Assembly (NCBI GenBank): GCA_947305775.1
Contig: CAMZEN010000031.1
Location: 1 to 32,355 of the forward strand
From: an uncultured Verrucomicrobiota bacterium
GTDB lineage: Bacteria; Verrucomicrobiota; Kiritimatiellia; RFP12; UBA1067
Reading direction: 5' to 3'
DNA: 32,355 nucleotides
Under the pieces are notes generated by a model. It ran no database searches and had not been told where the DNA came from. It saw nothing but the letters and a program-made list of their open reading frames with translations. Shown piece after piece: positions 31,508-32,355 of the stretch. Each line of letters starts with the position of its first letter. Positions within the stretch are counted from its first letter, which is position 1. The position numbers and the translations under genes were made by a program.

Positions 31508-31930
31508 TTAATCTGCCGCTGGAGTTTCAGGAGCGACAGGAACCTCGGGAATAGCTGGCGCCTCAGGAATAGCTGGTGCCTCAGGAAGTGCAGGCGCATC
31601 TGTCGGCAGCGCAGGCTCAGACATAGGCAACGCAGGAGCCTGTTCCGCCACAGGGGCCGCCTCGGCCTCTCCAGCCATGAGAGACTTGGAGTGCACGGTC
31701 GACGTAAAGCGCGCAAGGACAAGCGTGTTCAAAAGAAAGATCACGCCAAGCACGGCAGTCGTCTTAATAAGCACATTGCCCGCATCGGCGCCAAGCGAAG
31801 CTTCAAGCATTCCGCCACCGATCGCGCCGCCAAGCCCGCCCTCTTTGGGCTTTTGGAGCATTACAGCCATCGCCAGAAGCAGACACACGATTACTTCTAC
31901 GACATACAGAAATCCGATAAAAATGGACAT
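31508..31930 (-). CDS. secG: Protein translocase subunit SecG with Pro/Ala-rich tail
   Basis: Auxiliary subunit of the SecYEG channel in the inner membrane. Of 140 aa, two transmembrane helices (about 3-24 and 56-75) flank the conserved cytosolic loop [17 protein letters not shown]. The remaining 60 residues are an unusual Pro/Ala/Glu-rich tail (PALP, PAIPEAP and [10 protein letters not shown] units), probably periplasmic and disordered. The ATG has an AAAGGA Shine-Dalgarno and a promoter 28 bases upstream. It heads the operon with the epimerase and the FolM-like gene. Confidence 0.93.
   Translation of the reverse strand: MSIFIGFLYVVEVIVCLLLAMAVMLQKPKEGGLGGAIGGGMLEASLGADAGNVLIKTTAVLGVIFLLNTLVLARFTSTVHSKSLMAGEAEAAPVAEQAPALPMSEPALPTDAPALPEAPAIPEAPAIPEVPVAPETPAAD
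31548..31601 (-). repeat. 18-base tandem repeats in the secG tail
   Basis: Three consecutive 18-base units, the first two differing by a single base (GGAATAGCTGGCGCCTCA against ...GGTGCC... on the + strand) and the third more diverged. They encode the six-residue unit PEAPAI or a variant. The array is in frame, so copy number could change without frameshift. Confidence 0.7.
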
Positions 31931-31958
31931 CTCTTCTTTTCCTTTCGTTTGATGTTAT

Positions 31959-31967
31959 AGTATACCA
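31959..31967 (-). promoter_or_regulatory. Extended -10 promoter of the secG operon
   Basis: The complement reads TGGTATACT, 28 bases before the secG ATG. A partial -35 (TTGCGT, 31987-31982) lies 17 bases upstream but falls in the stem of the trxA terminator candidate. Confidence 0.65.
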
Positions 31968-31984
31968 AAACGTCGTTGACGACG
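31967..31984 (-). terminator. Candidate intrinsic terminator after trxA
   Basis: On the minus strand CGTCG (31984-31980), loop TCAA and CGACG (31975-31971) form a 5-bp GC stem followed by TTTT. The T-run is contiguous with the TGGTATACT promoter of secG, so stop and start signals overlap. Confidence 0.4.
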
Positions 31985-32002
31985 CAAGGCGAGCACTTTT
32001 GA

Positions 32003-32338
32003 CTATGAAAGGGCTGCGCGAATTTCTGCGACATCGGTGACGCCGACGTAAGAGGCCGACTTGATTCCGTCCTTGTAGCAGAAAAGAGCCGGAATGGACA
32101 TTATGCCGAACTTTACGGCAAGCTCCGGGGCCTCGTCGACATCAATCTTTACGACCGTCAAGTCCGGCATGACGGGAAGCAGTTCCTTTTCAATCTTCTC
32201 GCCCATCATCATGCATGGCCCACACCATGTCGCCCAGAAATCGACAAGAACCTTGCCGCTCTTGATGGCGTCATCAAACTCTGAATCTGTTTTTACATGC
32301 TTTATCATAACTGGGTGGCTGATTGACGGGCCTAACAT
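32003..32338 (-). CDS. trxA: Thioredoxin
   Basis: Small cytosolic dithiol reductase. It contains VDFWATWCGPCMMM (active-site Cys39 and Cys42), the buried VVKIDVDEAPELA strand and the cis-Pro loop MSIPAL (Pro83). It is 111 aa from the ATG at 32338 or 101 aa from the ATG at 32308. Family alignment would favour the latter (MIKHVKTDSEF). However, a strong AGAAAGGA Shine-Dalgarno lies 9 bases before 32338, and none precedes 32308, so the longer form is preferred. The gene is intact, but its promoter lies outside the window. Confidence 0.93.
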   Translation of the reverse strand: MLGPSISHPVMIKHVKTDSEFDDAIKSGKVLVDFWATWCGPCMMMGEKIEKELLPVMPDLTVVKIDVDEAPELAVKFGIMSIPALFCYKDGIKSASYVGVTDVAEIRAALS

Positions 32339-32355
32339 TCCGGGCCGTCCTTTCT

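Noticed and set aside
31541..31620. Short repeats at the end of secG, considered as a CRISPR-like or intergenic array
   Set aside because: The units are contiguous without spacers and in frame with the secG tail.

Overview
This is a densely packed 32 kb chromosomal stretch from a GC-rich Gram-negative bacterium. Gram-negative, because it encodes an outer-membrane beta-barrel porin, a TolC-type outer-membrane lipoprotein, a periplasmic adaptor lipoprotein and an LptF/LptG permease. The gene set is housekeeping: rpoN, xerD, punA, tex, tcdA, mutS, argG, grpE, dnaJ, scpA, adk, map, rnc, dus, xerC, topA, secG, trxA. There is no insertion sequence, prophage, CRISPR array or other sign of an accessory island. 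The lineage cannot be fixed from sequence alone. A PVC-type lineage such as Kiritimatiellota is a guess from general gene style, not a demonstrated assignment.

Layout, left to right. 1-217: tRNA-Met(CAT) on the + strand, converging on rpoN with only 3 bases between. 217-2969: porin then rpoN (minus strand). 3011-4722: punA then xerD. 4877-7126: tex. 7173-7260: tRNA-Leu(TAA), + strand, sharing a palindromic divergent promoter with tex. 7269-9643: secreted thioredoxin-like protein, tcdA, EamA transporter. 9670-14410: LptF/G permease, methyltransferase, mutS. 14442-17562: argG, grpE, dnaJ, tRNA-Leu(TAG). 17627-18427: scpA. 18443-18718: the only sizeable intergenic region, AT-richer, with the adk promoter and a structured leader. 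18719-20131: adk and map, the only + strand protein genes. 20207-21142: uncharacterised HAD-like protein. 21177-23482: PP2C phosphatase, dus, rnc. 23537-29746: TolC-type lipoprotein, RND/MacA-type adaptor, topA, xerC. 29823-31930: secG, NAD-dependent epimerase, FolM/PTR1-like reductase. 32003-32338: thioredoxin.

The most interesting non-gene signal is the promoter grammar. Almost every operon begins with an extended -10 element, TGNTATAAT or a close variant, usually preceded by a T-run and usually without a recognisable -35. Two spacing classes appear. In one (porin, thioredoxin-like, permease, tolC; more loosely scpA, tex, HAD) the -10 hexamer ends only 6-11 bases before the start codon, mostly exactly 7. 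Transcription would then start at or within a few bases of the AUG, giving leaderless or near-leaderless mRNAs without Shine-Dalgarno sequences. In the other (argG, PP2C, secG, and probably the gene off the left edge) the gap is about 28-31 bases and a Shine-Dalgarno is present. punA and adk have longer leaders and a TTGAAC -35 box.

The most interesting protein signal is topoisomerase I. The zinc-finger tail expected of TopA is missing. In its place are three diverged copies of a helical module carrying an F(V/L)xS...Q...LSxRQ pattern. Both Xer recombinases (XerC and XerD types) are encoded in the window.
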